The notes: generated from the sequence alone by a model not told the origin. Counted from the first letter of the stretch, positions 16,583-26,272 are shown. The stretch is DNA of 64,000 nucleotides from Streptomyces sp. R28 (GCF_041052385.1 NZ_CP163439.1:1550001-1614000); one strand, 5' to 3'. A program made the numbers and translations.

Positions 16583-19257
16583 GTTCACTGATGGACGCGG
16601 TACGGGCCGGGCGGACGGCCGACGCGGTGAGTCTGCTGGACGGGATGACGGACGCTGAACGGCGGGGGGTCTTCCCCGAGTTGAGGGCACTGCGCAAGGA
16701 GCTGCGGGCGGATCAGTGGACGGCGCAGTCCCGCCGCGCCTATCCGACCCTGCATGCGGCGGGGGCGGCGTGCCAGACCGGTGCGGCCGGCGTGGCGAGT
16801 TGGCTGGCGGCCTCCGACATGCGCTGGTGGCCCGCGTCACCGGGAGTGCTGATCGACGTCCTGGGGGACCGGGCACCCGGCTGGCTCGCCGACGTGGCGC
16901 ACCGGATCGCCGAGCGGCCGGTCGGTGCGCGGGTGCCGTATGAGCTGATGGCGGGCCTGGTGCGGCTTTCCGGCTGCCCGGTGCCGACGACCGAGGCCTA
17001 CGTCCAGGGGTGGGTGGAGCACATCGGCCATGTCTGGCAGCGCGGCGACACGGTCCTGGACCGGCTGCGCAAGGACCCGCACCTCGGGCAGCTCGCGGCC
17101 GCGCTCTTCGAGACGAACGACATCGGCAGCCGTCTGGCATGGGCCCCGACCGAGGGTCCGGACAGCTGGACCGAGGCGCTCGCGCGGCTCACCGCCGAGG
17201 GAGCCCTGGACCGGAAGGCGACGGTCGACGCATGCCTGGCCCGGCTGCTGCGGGGCGGTCCGGCGGCCGACCACCGGGTGTTCCTGCGCATGCTCCAGGC
17301 ATTCGCGCTCACCCGGGACGAGGAGCGGGAGCACACGGCAGACTGGCTGGCACTGGCCTGCGACGCCGCATCCGTCGTGGCCGCGCACGCCCAGTCGGTG
17401 CTCGCGTCACTGGCCCTGGACGGTGAACTGACCACGCACCAGGTGGTCGAGATGTCGGGCGCCGTCCTCTTCCGCGCCGAGAAGAAGCTCGTGCGCGCCC
17501 AGCTCGTGCTGTTGGGCAAGGTGATCGCCCGCGATCCGTTCGCCGCCGAGGAACTGCTGCCCGCCGCCGCTCAGGCCTTCGGGCACGAGGACTCGGACGT
17601 GCAGGAGCGAGCGCTCAAGTTGGTGGAGCGGCATGTCGGCAAGGTGCAGGGCGCGGACGCGCACAACGAACTCGCGTCGGCCGCCGAGCAGTTGATTCCG
17701 GTGCTGCGAGCGCGGGCGGCCCGGAGCCTGGGGGTGGCGCCGGCGTCCCTGGAGCCGGTGCCGTACGAGGAGGTGCTGCCGCCCGCACCCGAGCCGGTGC
17801 GGATCGCGCCGGCGCCGGAGTCGGTGGCCGAACTCGCCGAAGAGGTCGGTGCACTGCTGGCGTCGGGCGCGGACGTGGCGACGTTCGAGCGCACGCTGGA
17901 CGGTTTGGTGCGCCATGCGCACCAGGACAGGGACGCTCTGGTGGAGGCGCTCGGCCCCGTCGCGGCGCGCCTGTGGTGGGTCACCGCGGAGTCCCCGCAG
18001 ATCCGGCCGAGCGACTACTTCGGCAACCGGCCGCACAGCCTGGAGCTCCTGCTCGCGACGTTGCTCGACAAGGTTCCCACCGCCGCTCTCCACGCCGCGG
18101 TCCAGCACGGGACGTCGGGGTTCGAGTGCGTCCACGGCGCCCTCGCTCGTGCCTTCAACGCCCGTATCTGGGAGGTGGCGTACCGGATCCGTACGGAACC
18201 GCTGCCGTTCCTGCTCTCCACTCCCACCTGGGGCACGGGCCTGCTGGAACCGGACGAGCTCGTGAGTCGCCTCGCCGAGTACCGGCGCCGTGGCGCGCGG
18301 GTCTCGGCGGCCGACTTCGCGCAGGCACTGCTGCGGGTGCGGCGCGAGGACCGTACTGCGGCCGCAGCGGCAGCGTCCCGTGCGGCAGCGCTCGGCACCG
18401 TCGAAGGGACACGGCTCGCGAGGTGGCTCACCGCCCGGGCCCCGGCCCTGCCCGCCGCGAGACGGCGGGCGGCCGGTCCGCGCATCCTGCTGGAGTTCGG
18501 TGAGATCCCGGAGGTGCAGGAGGACTTCCCGGCGGAGTTCCGGCCGCTCGGCCGTCCGATGAGCGTCCACCCGGAGCGCCGGCACTGCTACCACTGGGAG
18601 GACTCCATACATCAGCACTGGCTCGCCCTCCTGCCCGAGCGGCGTGAACTCGTCGCGGCCAGGCTGCTGCGCGACCTGTCCACGGTCGCCGTGGACGACA
18701 CCAGGGGTGCCGCCGCGATCCTCCCGCTGCTCGCCGAGTCCGGCGGCGAGGCGGGTGAGGCCGTACACCTGGCCGTGGCGTACGGGCTCGGTGCGCGGCA
18801 TCCGGAGGACCGGCTCGCCGCCGTGGACGCCCTGCTGGTGCTGGCTGCGCGCGGGCAACTCGACGCGGACCGGCTGGGCGCGGATCTCGGGAAGTTGGTG
18901 CGGCGCGGGGCCGTGAAGACGTCGCGGCTCGTGGAGTCGGCGCGGACGGCAGCGGCCACGGGGGCCAATGCCACCATATGGGGGATGCTCCGGCACACCC
19001 TGCCCGTCCTGCTCGCCGATCTCGCGACCGCGGGGACGGCCGCGCCGGCCCGGGGACTCGCGGACCTTCTGGCCGTGGCCGCGGAGTGCGCCGAGCGAAC
19101 GGGGGCACGCGAGGAACTGCCGCACCTGGCGCGGACGGCGGACCGCCGCGGCTCGTCCCGGCTCGCGGCCCAGGCCCGGCGGCTGCGCAGCGCGCTGGCG
19201 GAGCCGGTGGGCCGCCTGACGGGGCATGGCGCCGCCCCGGTCGGTACCGCAACCTGA
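16579..19257 (+). CDS. DUF6493 family protein
   Basis: 892-residue helical protein with no signal peptide or membrane segments. Repeated amphipathic helices (for example DAVRAGRTADAVSLLDGM, LVEALGPVAARLW and many LARL/LLA-type pairs) suggest a HEAT-like solenoid, and a conserved region with WLTARAPALP and HCYHWEDSIHQHW lies near residues 610-680. Function is unknown. The ATGA overlap with the SWIM gene shows an obligate pair; the large solenoid is likely a scaffold. The ATG at 16579 is chosen because longer reading would translate inside the SWIM gene in another frame. Confidence 0.85.
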   Translation: MSSLMDAVRAGRTADAVSLLDGMTDAERRGVFPELRALRKELRADQWTAQSRRAYPTLHAAGAACQTGAAGVASWLAASDMRWWPASPGVLIDVLGDRAPGWLADVAHRIAERPVGARVPYELMAGLVRLSGCPVPTTEAYVQGWVEHIGHVWQRGDTVLDRLRKDPHLGQLAAALFETNDIGSRLAWAPTEGPDSWTEALARLTAEGALDRKATVDACLARLLRGGPAADHRVFLRMLQAFALTRDEEREHTADWLALACDAASVVAAHAQSVLASLALDGELTTHQVVEMSGAVLFRAEKKLVRAQLVLLGKVIARDPFAAEELLPAAAQAFGHEDSDVQERALKLVERHVGKVQGADAHNELASAAEQLIPVLRARAARSLGVAPASLEPVPYEEVLPPAPEPVRIAPAPESVAELAEEVGALLASGADVATFERTLDGLVRHAHQDRDALVEALGPVAARLWWVTAESPQIRPSDYFGNRPHSLELLLATLLDKVPTAALHAAVQHGTSGFECVHGALARAFNARIWEVAYRIRTEPLPFLLSTPTWGTGLLEPDELVSRLAEYRRRGARVSAADFAQALLRVRREDRTAAAAAASRAAALGTVEGTRLARWLTARAPALPAARRRAAGPRILLEFGEIPEVQEDFPAEFRPLGRPMSVHPERRHCYHWEDSIHQHWLALLPERRELVAARLLRDLSTVAVDDTRGAAAILPLLAESGGEAGEAVHLAVAYGLGARHPEDRLAAVDALLVLAARGQLDADRLGADLGKLVRRGAVKTSRLVESARTAAATGANATIWGMLRHTLPVLLADLATAGTAAPARGLADLLAVAAECAERTGAREELPHLARTADRRGSSRLAAQARRLRSALAEPVGRLTGHGAAPVGTAT

Positions 19258-19286
19258 TTGAAAGATTCACAAACCAGGCATAAGGG
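19258..19286 (+). promoter_or_regulatory. Possible promoter of the ACT-GNAT gene
   Basis: TTGAAA (19258-19263) and TAAGGG (19281-19286) are separated by 17 bases in an AT-richer stretch directly after the DUF6493 stop. The -35 box is good; the -10 box is weak. The leader would be about 55 bases. Confidence 0.35.
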
Positions 19287-19349
19287 TTCTTTACCGCCCG
19301 GTCACAAAGCGTTCGTGATCACGCAACACCGTTCCTTCACAGTGGGTGC

Positions 19350-20807
19350 ATGAGTCGAGACATGTCTGATGTGAAGCGTGCGAAGCACGGACGTCCTGTA
19401 CACCACTGGCGGCGTGACGTCATCGAACTCGCCGCGCTCTTCACGGCGGTGGCGGTGGCCGACGCGGTGGCGAACCTGATCGGGCACGGCCCCGACGGGC
19501 CGGCGGTGCTGCTGGTCTCGGCGGCCGTGCTGGCCGCCACGGTGGGGTTCCACACATGGTGGGCACGCCGCCACGGTCACGCACCGCCGACAGGCGATAC
19601 CGGTGCCCGGCCGCGCTCCGAGGAGCGGGCCGGGCAGTCGGACGCCGGACGGCCGGACCAGTCGGACCAGTCGCAGGACGCGGCCGCGACGGTGCCCGGG
19701 GAGAGCGCGCTGTGGCGGATGCGGACGACGGTGAAGGACGAACCGGGATCGCTGGCCGCACTGTGCACGACGCTCGCCGAGCTGCGGGTGGACATCCTGA
19801 GCCTGCAGACGCATCCGCTGGCCGAGGGCACGGTGGACGAGTTCCTGCTGCGTGCGCCCGGCGGGCTCGCGGCGGCGGAGATCACCCGGGCGGTCTCGGT
19901 GGCCGGCGGTGCCGGCACCTGGATCGAGCGGGCCGACGCCCACGACCTGGTGGACGCGCCGACCCGGGTGCTCGGCCTCGCCACCCGTACCGCCCTGGAC
20001 GCGGCGGAACTCCCGCTGGCGCTGCGGCAGTTGCTGGGCCGCTGCACCATCCGGTCGCTGCCCGCCGTGCCGGCCGGCGGCGGCCGGGGACCGGAGCCGG
20101 TACCGATGGAAGGAGTTCTGGAGGACACCGTGATGCGGCTGCGGGCGCCGGAAGGTGGAGTGATCACTGTGGAGCGGCCGTATCTGCCGTTCACGCCGAC
20201 CGAGTTCGCGCGGGCGCGGGCGCTGGTGGAACTGGACGCGCGGCTCGGCCCGCGCGTGCCGGGCAGCCAGGACGTGCTGACGCTGCCGGAGGGCAACGAC
20301 ATCACCGTGCGGCGGGCGGACATCGGCGACCTTCGGGCCGCCAGGGAGATGCACGAGCGGTGCTCGGCACGGACGCTCGGGATGCGGTACCACGGGCCGG
20401 TCGGCGATGCCGACCGCTATCTCAACCATCTGCTCAGTCCGCGGTTCGGGCGGACGCTCGCCGTGCAGACCGCGTCGGGGCGCATCGTCGGGCTCGGTCA
20501 TCTGCTGTGGGACGGTGACGAGACGGAGGTCGCGCTGCTCGTCGAGGACGAGTGGCAGCAGCGCGGCATCGGCAGTGAGTTGCTCGGCAGGTTGGTGGCA
20601 ATGGCGGTCGAGGCGCGCTGCGAGAGTGTGTACGCCGTGACGCAATCGTCCAACACCGGGATGGTCGCCGCGATGCGCGGCCTGGGGCTCCCCCTCGACT
20701 ATCAGATCGAGGAGGGGACCCTGGTCATCACGGCCCGGCTGGACGCTCCGCTGGACGAGGCGGTCATCGGCCGGCTGTCGAGTGCGGGCGAGCTGGGGAA
20801 GGCCTGA
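19350..20807 (+). CDS. GNAT N-acetyltransferase with N-terminal membrane helices and ACT domain
   Basis: 485 residues in three parts. First, two hydrophobic segments (about residues 25-45 and 50-70: LAALFTAVAVADAVANLIG, VLLVSAAVLAATVGFHTWW) anchor it to the membrane. Second, an ACT-like domain (about 125-200) starts LWRMRTTVKDEPGSLAALC, the hallmark of amino-acid-binding ACT modules. Third, a GNAT domain (about 315-455) has the acetyl-CoA motif EDEWQQRGIGSELL. ATG 19350 is used; an internal ATG at 19362 would remove four residues. The layout suggests a membrane-tethered acetyltransferase controlled by an amino acid. No partner substrate gene is adjacent. Confidence 0.82.
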   Translation: MSRDMSDVKRAKHGRPVHHWRRDVIELAALFTAVAVADAVANLIGHGPDGPAVLLVSAAVLAATVGFHTWWARRHGHAPPTGDTGARPRSEERAGQSDAGRPDQSDQSQDAAATVPGESALWRMRTTVKDEPGSLAALCTTLAELRVDILSLQTHPLAEGTVDEFLLRAPGGLAAAEITRAVSVAGGAGTWIERADAHDLVDAPTRVLGLATRTALDAAELPLALRQLLGRCTIRSLPAVPAGGGRGPEPVPMEGVLEDTVMRLRAPEGGVITVERPYLPFTPTEFARARALVELDARLGPRVPGSQDVLTLPEGNDITVRRADIGDLRAAREMHERCSARTLGMRYHGPVGDADRYLNHLLSPRFGRTLAVQTASGRIVGLGHLLWDGDETEVALLVEDEWQQRGIGSELLGRLVAMAVEARCESVYAVTQSSNTGMVAAMRGLGLPLDYQIEEGTLVITARLDAPLDEAVIGRLSSAGELGKA

Positions 20808-20818
20808 GCGCGTAGGGG

Positions 20819-22083
20819 CTATGGCCGACCGGCGACCGCGGGTGTGTTGTGGCTGGTCGCGCCCCGCGGCGGAGCCGCATCTCGATGCGGCTCCGCGCCC
20901 CTGTCGGGGCGCCCCAGTGCGCGATCCAGATCCGCCCACAGGTCGTCGACGTCCTCCAGGCCCACCGACATCCGCAGCAACCGGTCGCTCACACCGGCAC
21001 CCCGGCGCTCGCCCTCGTCCACGATGCGGTGGCTGATGGACGCCGGGTGCTGGATCAGGGTGTCGACGCTGCCGAGGCTGACGGCGGGGGTGATCAGGCG
21101 GACGCCGGCGATGACGTCGTGCGGGTCGTCATGGACCTCGAAGGCGATCATGGCGCCGCCGATGCGCGGGTAGTGGACGCGGGCGACGCGCGGGTCGGCG
21201 GCGAGGCGGCGGGCGAGTTCGGCGGCGGTCGCGGAGGCGGCCCGTACCCGGACGGGGAGGGTGGCCAGGCCGCGCAGCAGCAAATAGCCGGCCAGCGGAT
21301 GCAGGACGCCGCCCGTGGCGAACCGTATCTGGCGCAGTCGTCCGGCGAACTCCTCGTCGCAGGCCACCACGCCCGCCATCACGTCCCCGTGTCCGCCGAG
21401 GTACTTGGTGGCGCTGTGCAGCACCAGCCGGGCGCCCTGTTCGGCGGGGCGCTGGAGCACGGGCGTGGCGAAGGTGTTGTCCGCGAGCAGCGGGACCGAG
21501 CCGCAGGCATGGGCCACCGCCCGCAGGTCCACCTCGGCGAGCGTGGGGTTCGCCGGGGACTCGACCATCACCAGGCCGGTGTCCGGACGCAGCGCCTCCG
21601 CGATCCCGGCGGGGTCGGTCCAGGTCACCTCCGAGCCCAGCAGCCCGGCGGTCAGCAGGTGGTCGCTGCAGCCGTACAGCGGACGTACGGCGACGACGTG
21701 GCGCAGGCCCATCGACGCCCGTACGAGAAGAACCGCGCTCAGCGCCGCCATCCCGCTGGCGAAGGCGACCGCCGCCTCGGTGCCCTCGAGGCGGGCCAGG
21801 GCGGTCTCGAAGCGGGCGACGGTCGGATTGCCGAGGCGGCGTAGACGGGCGGGCCGTCCGGCTCCGCGCCGGTCGTGGCGAAGGCGTCGATGCGGGCGGC
21901 CTCGCCACGGCTGTCGTAGGAGGGGTAGGTGGTCGACAGGTCGATCGGCGGGGCGTGCAGTCCCTGCCGCGCGAGGTCGTCGCGGCCCGCGTGCACGGCC
22001 TCGGTGGCAAGGGCTCTCGGTGCGGTGCGTACGTCGTCGTACCCGTGCATACCGTCGTATGCCTCTCTGCTCGCTGAGTCCAT
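20819..22083 (-). pseudogene. Trans-sulfuration (cystathionine gamma-lyase/synthase type) PLP enzyme, frameshifted
   Basis: Fold-type I PLP enzyme of the Cys/Met metabolism family, broken once. From ATG 22083 (MDSASREAYDG) one frame runs to GAEPDGPPVY. The expected continuation RRLGNPTVARFE is in another frame, consistent with one missing C in the TAC-CGC-CGC run at about 21841-21846. The rest is intact: YGCSDHLL, LADNTFATP, PLP lysine in HSATKYLGGHGDVMAG, and SLGSVDTLIQHPAS near the C-terminus, as in gamma-lyases/synthases. The last 30 residues read through a terminator hairpin. A divergent Lrp/AsnC gene probably controls it. A sequencing indel is as likely as a real mutation. Confidence 0.8.
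20869..20896. terminator. Hairpin terminator between convergent genes
   Basis: A perfect 12-bp stem (20869-20880 with 20885-20896) closed by CTCG. It lies 61 bases past the ACT-GNAT stop and inside the translated 3' tail of the convergent trans-sulfuration gene, so that gene's terminal codons are probably not conserved. Confidence 0.75.
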
Positions 22084-22143
22084 GGGCGGAAGACTGAACA
22101 CCGGCCGGGTCGCGGCGGCGAAACCCCGTGTTACGTTCGGCCA

Positions 22144-22650
22144 ATGGCTGAATCCGTCGCACTGGATCCGGTCGACCTGCATCTGCTGCGGCTTCTGCAG
22201 AACGACGCCCGGACCACCTACCGCGATCTCGCCGCGCAGGTCGGGGTCGCGCCGTCGACCTGCCTGGACCGGGTGACGCGGCTGCGCCGCGCGGGCGTGA
22301 TCCTCGGCCATCAGCTCCGGCTGGACCCGGGCAAGCTCGGCCGAGGGCTTGAGGCGCTGCTGTCGGTGCAGGTCAGGCCGCATCGGCGGGAGCTGGTGGG
22401 GCCGTTCGTGGAGCGGATCCGGGCGCTGCCCGAGTCGCGGACCGTCTTCCATCTCACCGGGCCGGACGACTATCTCGTCCATGTCGCGGTCGCGGACATG
22501 GCCGATCTCCAGCGGCTGGTGCTGGACGGGTTCACGTCCCGGCGTGAAGTGGCGCGTGTGGAGACGCGGTTGATCTTCCAGCAGTGGGACTGCGGGCCGC
22601 TGCTGCCACCCGACCCGCCGGGAAACACGCCCTCAGCGAAATCGGGCTGA
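22144..22650 (+). CDS. Lrp/AsnC family regulator
   Basis: 168-residue feast/famine regulator. The N-terminal helix-turn-helix (about residues 8-60) reads LDPVDLHLLRLLQNDARTT and VGVAPSTCLDRVTRLRRAGV. The C-terminal RAM/ACT-like domain (about 70-145) ends in a short proline-rich tail. It starts 60 bases from the divergent trans-sulfuration gene, so that enzyme is its probable target, with a sulfur amino acid the likely effector. Start ATG 22144 is unambiguous. Confidence 0.9.
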   Translation: MAESVALDPVDLHLLRLLQNDARTTYRDLAAQVGVAPSTCLDRVTRLRRAGVILGHQLRLDPGKLGRGLEALLSVQVRPHRRELVGPFVERIRALPESRTVFHLTGPDDYLVHVAVADMADLQRLVLDGFTSRREVARVETRLIFQQWDCGPLLPPDPPGNTPSAKSG

Positions 22651-22714
22651 CTCAGGGCAAGGGCCGGTGAAACGGGGCTGACGCGGCAGCGGTCGCCGTA
22701 TGAGGATGGACCGC

Positions 22715-24403
22715 ATGTCAGAGACCAACAGCCCGCTGCCCCGTGAGGTCGCCGACGCCTACGTCGACGAGTTCATCGCCCTCGACCCGGTCACCGGTAC
22801 GTATCTCGGCGTGAAGGAGAGTTCGAGCAAGCTCCCCGACCTCTCGCCCGCGGGCCAGCAGGCGCTCGCGGACCTCGCGCGGGCCACGCTCGCGCGGCTC
22901 GACGAGGCCGAGCGCCGGCCCGGCGCGGACAGTGACATCGAGCGCCGGTGTGCGCGCCTGCTCCGCGAGCGGCTGACCGCGGAACTCGCCGTGCACGAGG
23001 CCGACGAGGGCCTGCGCTCGGTCGGCAACATGGCCACCCCCGCCCACTCGGTGCGCGAGGTCTTCACCGTCACGCCGAACCAGTCCGACGAGGACTGGGC
23101 GGCGATCGCCGAGCGGCTGCGCGCGGTGCCGGCCGCGTACGCGGGCTACCGCGAGTCCCTCGCGCTGGGTCTGGAGCGCAAGCTGTACGCCGCTCCGCGC
23201 CCGACCGCCACCTTCGTCGAGCAGCTCACCGAGTGGTCCGGCTCGGGCGAGGGCCGCGGCTGGTTCGAGGACTTCGCCTCGGCCGGTCCCGAGTCGCTGC
23301 GCGCGGAGCTGGACGAGGCCGCCCGCGGGGCGACGGCCGCCGTGGTGGAGCTGCGGGACTGGATGCGCGAGGTGTACGTGCCGGCGATCGAGGGCGCGCC
23401 GAACACGGCGGGCCGCGAGCGCTACGCCCGCTGGGCCCGCTACTTCAACGGCATCGACCTCGACCTCGACGAGGCGTACGCGTACGGCTGGTCCGAGTTC
23501 CACCGGCTGCTCGGCGAGATGAAGAAGGAGGCCGAGAAGATCCTTCCGGGCGCCGCGACGCCGTGGGTGGCGCTGGCCCACCTCGACGAGCACGGCAAGC
23601 ACATCGAGGGCGTCGACGAGGTCCGCGAGTGGCTCCAGGGCCTGATGGACGAGGCGATCGAGAAGCTCGACGGCACGCACTTCGAACTCGCCGAGCCGGT
23701 ACGCAAGGTGGAGTCGCGCATCGCCCCGCCCGGCGGTGCGGCGGCACCGTACTACACGTCCCCGTCGGAGGACTTCTCACGTCCGGGCCGCACCTGGCTG
23801 CCGACGATGGGCCAGACCCGCTTCCCGGTCTACGACCTGGTCTCGACCTGGTACCACGAGGGTGTCCCCGGCCATCACCTCCAGCTCGCACAGTGGACGT
23901 ACGTCGCCGGGAACCTCTCCCGCTACCAGGCCACGATCGGCATGGTCAGCGCCAACGCCGAGGGCTGGGCGCTGTACGCGGAGCGGCTCATGGACGAGCT
24001 CGGCTTCCTCACGGACCCGGAGCACCGGCTCGGATACCTCGACGCGCAGATGATGCGGGCCGCCCGTGTCATCATCGACATCGGCATGCACCTGGACCTT
24101 CAGATCCCGGCCGACTCCCCGTTCCACCCGGGCGAGCGCTGGACTCCGGAGCTGGCCCAGGAGTTCTTCGGCTCGCACAGCAGCCGTCCCGCGGACTTCG
24201 TGGAGAGCGAGCTGGCCCGGTATCTGACGATCCCGGGCCAGGCCATCGGCTACAAGCTCGGCGAGCGGGCCTGGCTGCTCGGCCGCGACAAGGCGCGCGA
24301 GCGGCACGGCGACGCCTTCGACCTCAAGGCGTGGCACATGGCGGCCCTGTCCCAGGGGTCGCTCGGCCTGGACGACCTGGTGGACGAACTGGCCGCCCTG
24401 TGA
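22715..24403 (+). CDS. DUF885 family protein, putative zinc metallopeptidase
   Basis: 562-residue cytoplasmic protein of the DUF885 family. The zinc-binding motif HEGVPGHH is at residues 381-388, in a segment beginning YDLVSTWYHEG, and a downstream glutamate-rich helix (ANAEGWALYAERLMDELG) supplies the third ligand, as in M2/M32-like metallopeptidase folds. ATG 22715 is preferred because GAGGA lies eight bases upstream and it yields MSETNSPLPREVADAYVDEF, the usual start; an ATG at 22700 overlaps this ribosome site. The gene ends exactly where the convergent SDR gene ends, the two stops forming TGATCA. Substrate unknown; peptidase activity is inferred from the motif. Confidence 0.87.
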   Translation: MSETNSPLPREVADAYVDEFIALDPVTGTYLGVKESSSKLPDLSPAGQQALADLARATLARLDEAERRPGADSDIERRCARLLRERLTAELAVHEADEGLRSVGNMATPAHSVREVFTVTPNQSDEDWAAIAERLRAVPAAYAGYRESLALGLERKLYAAPRPTATFVEQLTEWSGSGEGRGWFEDFASAGPESLRAELDEAARGATAAVVELRDWMREVYVPAIEGAPNTAGRERYARWARYFNGIDLDLDEAYAYGWSEFHRLLGEMKKEAEKILPGAATPWVALAHLDEHGKHIEGVDEVREWLQGLMDEAIEKLDGTHFELAEPVRKVESRIAPPGGAAAPYYTSPSEDFSRPGRTWLPTMGQTRFPVYDLVSTWYHEGVPGHHLQLAQWTYVAGNLSRYQATIGMVSANAEGWALYAERLMDELGFLTDPEHRLGYLDAQMMRAARVIIDIGMHLDLQIPADSPFHPGERWTPELAQEFFGSHSSRPADFVESELARYLTIPGQAIGYKLGERAWLLGRDKARERHGDAFDLKAWHMAALSQGSLGLDDLVDELAAL

Positions 24404-25126
24404 TCAACGCCGGAAGCCACCCTCGGAGTTGATGACCTCACCGGTGATCCAGCCCGCCTCGTCCGTCGCCGGCCAGGCGACGAGGCGGGCCGGGTCGTCG
24501 GGCATCCCCCGCAGGCCGGCGGGGAAGGCGGCCGCCACGCCCTCGTACGCCTCGCCGGTCAGGTAGTCCGTGTCCACGGGGCCGGGGTTGACGGTGTTCA
24601 CCGTGATCCCCCGCTCGGCGAGCGTGGTGGACAGGGAGCGGGAGCGGGTGCTCGAGGCGAGGGCGCCCTTCTGGAGGGCGTAGGCGATCTCACCGGGCAT
24701 GCCGCCCGCGATGTCCTGGCCGGAGGTCATCATCACGACGCCCCCGCCGGGGCCGGCCGGCCTCAGCCGGGCATGGGCCTGGGCGAGGAGCAGCACCGAG
24801 CGGGTGTCGACCGCGACCAGTTCGGCGGGCACGGCCGGTGCGGAGAGGTCGCCGGGCCCTTGGAGGATCTGGGCATCCGGGTCGCCGAGCGCCTGGCGCA
24901 CGGGGGCGACGACGTCCTCGGGCCGGTCGGCTCCCCACGGCATGGCGGCGTCGTGCGGCACATGGTGGTGCAGATGGACGCTCGCCCCGTACGCGGCGAG
25001 CCGCCGGGCCACGGCATGACCGATGCCGACGCGTCTGCCGGCCCCGGTGACCAGGGCGGTCCGGCCGCGCAGGGGCAGGGGGTCGCGGCGCAGGGCCTCG
25101 AGGGCGGGGTGCGGGAGCCGGGGCAC
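24404..25126 (-). CDS. SDR family oxidoreductase (atypical)
   Basis: 240-residue Rossmann-fold protein. The cofactor loop TGAGRRVGIG is near residue 30, the YxxxK catalytic pair in EIAYALQK, and the C-terminus ends WITGEVINSEGGF, typical of classical short-chain dehydrogenases. The central NNAG stabilising motif is missing: the strand-4 region reads ELVAVDTRSVLLLAQAHAR without it. GTG at 25126 gives MPRLPHPALEALRRDPLPLRGRT (first residue by GTG); upstream the frame has no better start. It is monocistronic and convergent with DUF885. Substrate unknown; reduced or altered activity is possible. Confidence 0.8.
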   Translation of the reverse strand: MPRLPHPALEALRRDPLPLRGRTALVTGAGRRVGIGHAVARRLAAYGASVHLHHHVPHDAAMPWGADRPEDVVAPVRQALGDPDAQILQGPGDLSAPAVPAELVAVDTRSVLLLAQAHARLRPAGPGGGVVMMTSGQDIAGGMPGEIAYALQKGALASSTRSRSLSTTLAERGITVNTVNPGPVDTDYLTGEAYEGVAAAFPAGLRGMPDDPARLVAWPATDEAGWITGEVINSEGGFRR

Positions 25127-25190
25127 GGCAGTTCGTGATGGGGAACGGCCGGGTGCGACACACCTGGTTATTCGCGCCGGGCCCGCCGGG

Positions 25191-25706
25191 TCAGTTCGGC
25201 AGCCGTCGGAGCTGGACGAGCCCCAGCCAGGTTTCCGGGCCGGGCTGCACCTGGGCGGCTCGGACCGCGTACGCCCCCGGCTCCAGGGCCACCCGCAGGT
25301 GCTCGGTCCGTTCCGTCTCCGGTCCCGGCCAGGCCGAGTCGAACAGGACCACCGTTCCCGGCACGGTCCAGCGCACCTCGTGTTCCCAGACCGCCGTGGC
25401 GAGGGCGGCCGGGACCCGGGCCAGGAGTTCCTCCTCGGAGTCGCCCGCGCACCAGCGTACGAAGATGCCGTGGTCGGGCAGATAGGAGGTCGAGGCGGGC
25501 TCGTCACCGAACACCAGCGCCGCGCTGTCGCCCACGGGCAGGAGTCCGACGGAGCCGTCGACCTCGCAGGCCCGGTCGTAGTCCGAGGCCGTCTCGTCGC
25601 CGTCGGCGCCCGCCCAGAACGGCAGCACCGTCTCAGGTACGGCTATCAGGGGGCCGCCGCCCGACTCCACCCACTCCACCGCGCCCGGTTCCGCGTATCG
25701 CACCAT
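25191..25706 (-). CDS. Immunity protein 21 (Imm21) family
   Basis: About 171 residues, soluble and acidic, starting MVRYAEPGAVEWVESGGGPL. The pattern WVESGGGPLIAVPE, then YDRACEVDG and a C-terminal half rich in W and V, matches the Imm21 family as I know it. Such proteins neutralise polymorphic toxins, but many Streptomyces carry single copies with no toxin nearby, as here. The start could instead be GTG 25727, which adds seven residues. If not an immunity protein, it is a small housekeeping protein of unknown role. Confidence 0.6.
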   Translation of the reverse strand: MVRYAEPGAVEWVESGGGPLIAVPETVLPFWAGADGDETASDYDRACEVDGSVGLLPVGDSAALVFGDEPASTSYLPDHGIFVRWCAGDSEEELLARVPAALATAVWEHEVRWTVPGTVVLFDSAWPGPETERTEHLRVALEPGAYAVRAAQVQPGPETWLGLVQLRRLPN

Positions 25707-25763
25707 GGCAGCAGAACCTACACGCACTGCGGCCTCACACGTTCGCCGCGTCCAACTCGCCCC

Positions 25764-26252
25764 TCAGCAGCCGCAGTTCTCCGCATCCACGGGAGCCGTC
25801 AGCGGGTCGGCCGCACCACGCTCGCGCCCCTGCCAGGTCTCGAACTCGAAGCCCTCGCGTGCCCAGTACTCGAAGCCGCCGAGCATCTCCTTGACCTGGT
25901 AGCCGAGCTCGGCGAGGGCGAGGGCGGCGCGGGCCGCACCGTTGCAGCCGGGGCCCCAGCAGTACGTCACGACGGGCACCGACTTGTCGAGGAGCTGCGC
26001 GGCCTGCTCAGGGATGAGGGCGTGCGGGAGGTGGATCGCGCCGGGAATGTGGCCCTGGTCCCAGGACTCGGTGGAACGGGAGTCCAGGACCACGAATCCG
26101 GGGTCGCCGTCGGCCGCGAGCGCGGCGGCGACGTCGGAGGCGTCGGCGTGGAAGACGAGGCTCGCGCGGAAGTATGCGGCGGCCTCGGCCGGTGCGGCGG
26201 GCGCGACGCGCAGCACAGGGTTCACGGTGGTGGTGGTCATGGTGGCGGTCAT
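25764..26252 (-). CDS. Rhodanese-like sulfurtransferase
   Basis: 162-residue single-domain rhodanese. The domain runs from FVVLDSRSTESWDQGHIPGA (about residue 53) to GGFEYW. The active-site loop starts at Cys98 (CWGPGC), a six-residue loop suited to sulfur transfer, and the protein ends in CGC, possibly a second redox or metal site. ATG 26252 follows GGGAGGG at about seven bases. It is divergent from an Lrp/AsnC gene across two 21-bp direct repeats, so it is probably controlled by that regulator in response to a sulfur amino acid. Confidence 0.88.
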   Translation of the reverse strand: MTATMTTTTVNPVLRVAPAAPAEAAAYFRASLVFHADASDVAAALAADGDPGFVVLDSRSTESWDQGHIPGAIHLPHALIPEQAAQLLDKSVPVVTYCWGPGCNGAARAALALAELGYQVKEMLGGFEYWAREGFEFETWQGRERGAADPLTAPVDAENCGC

Positions 26253-26272
26253 GATCTGGTCCCTCCCTGGCG

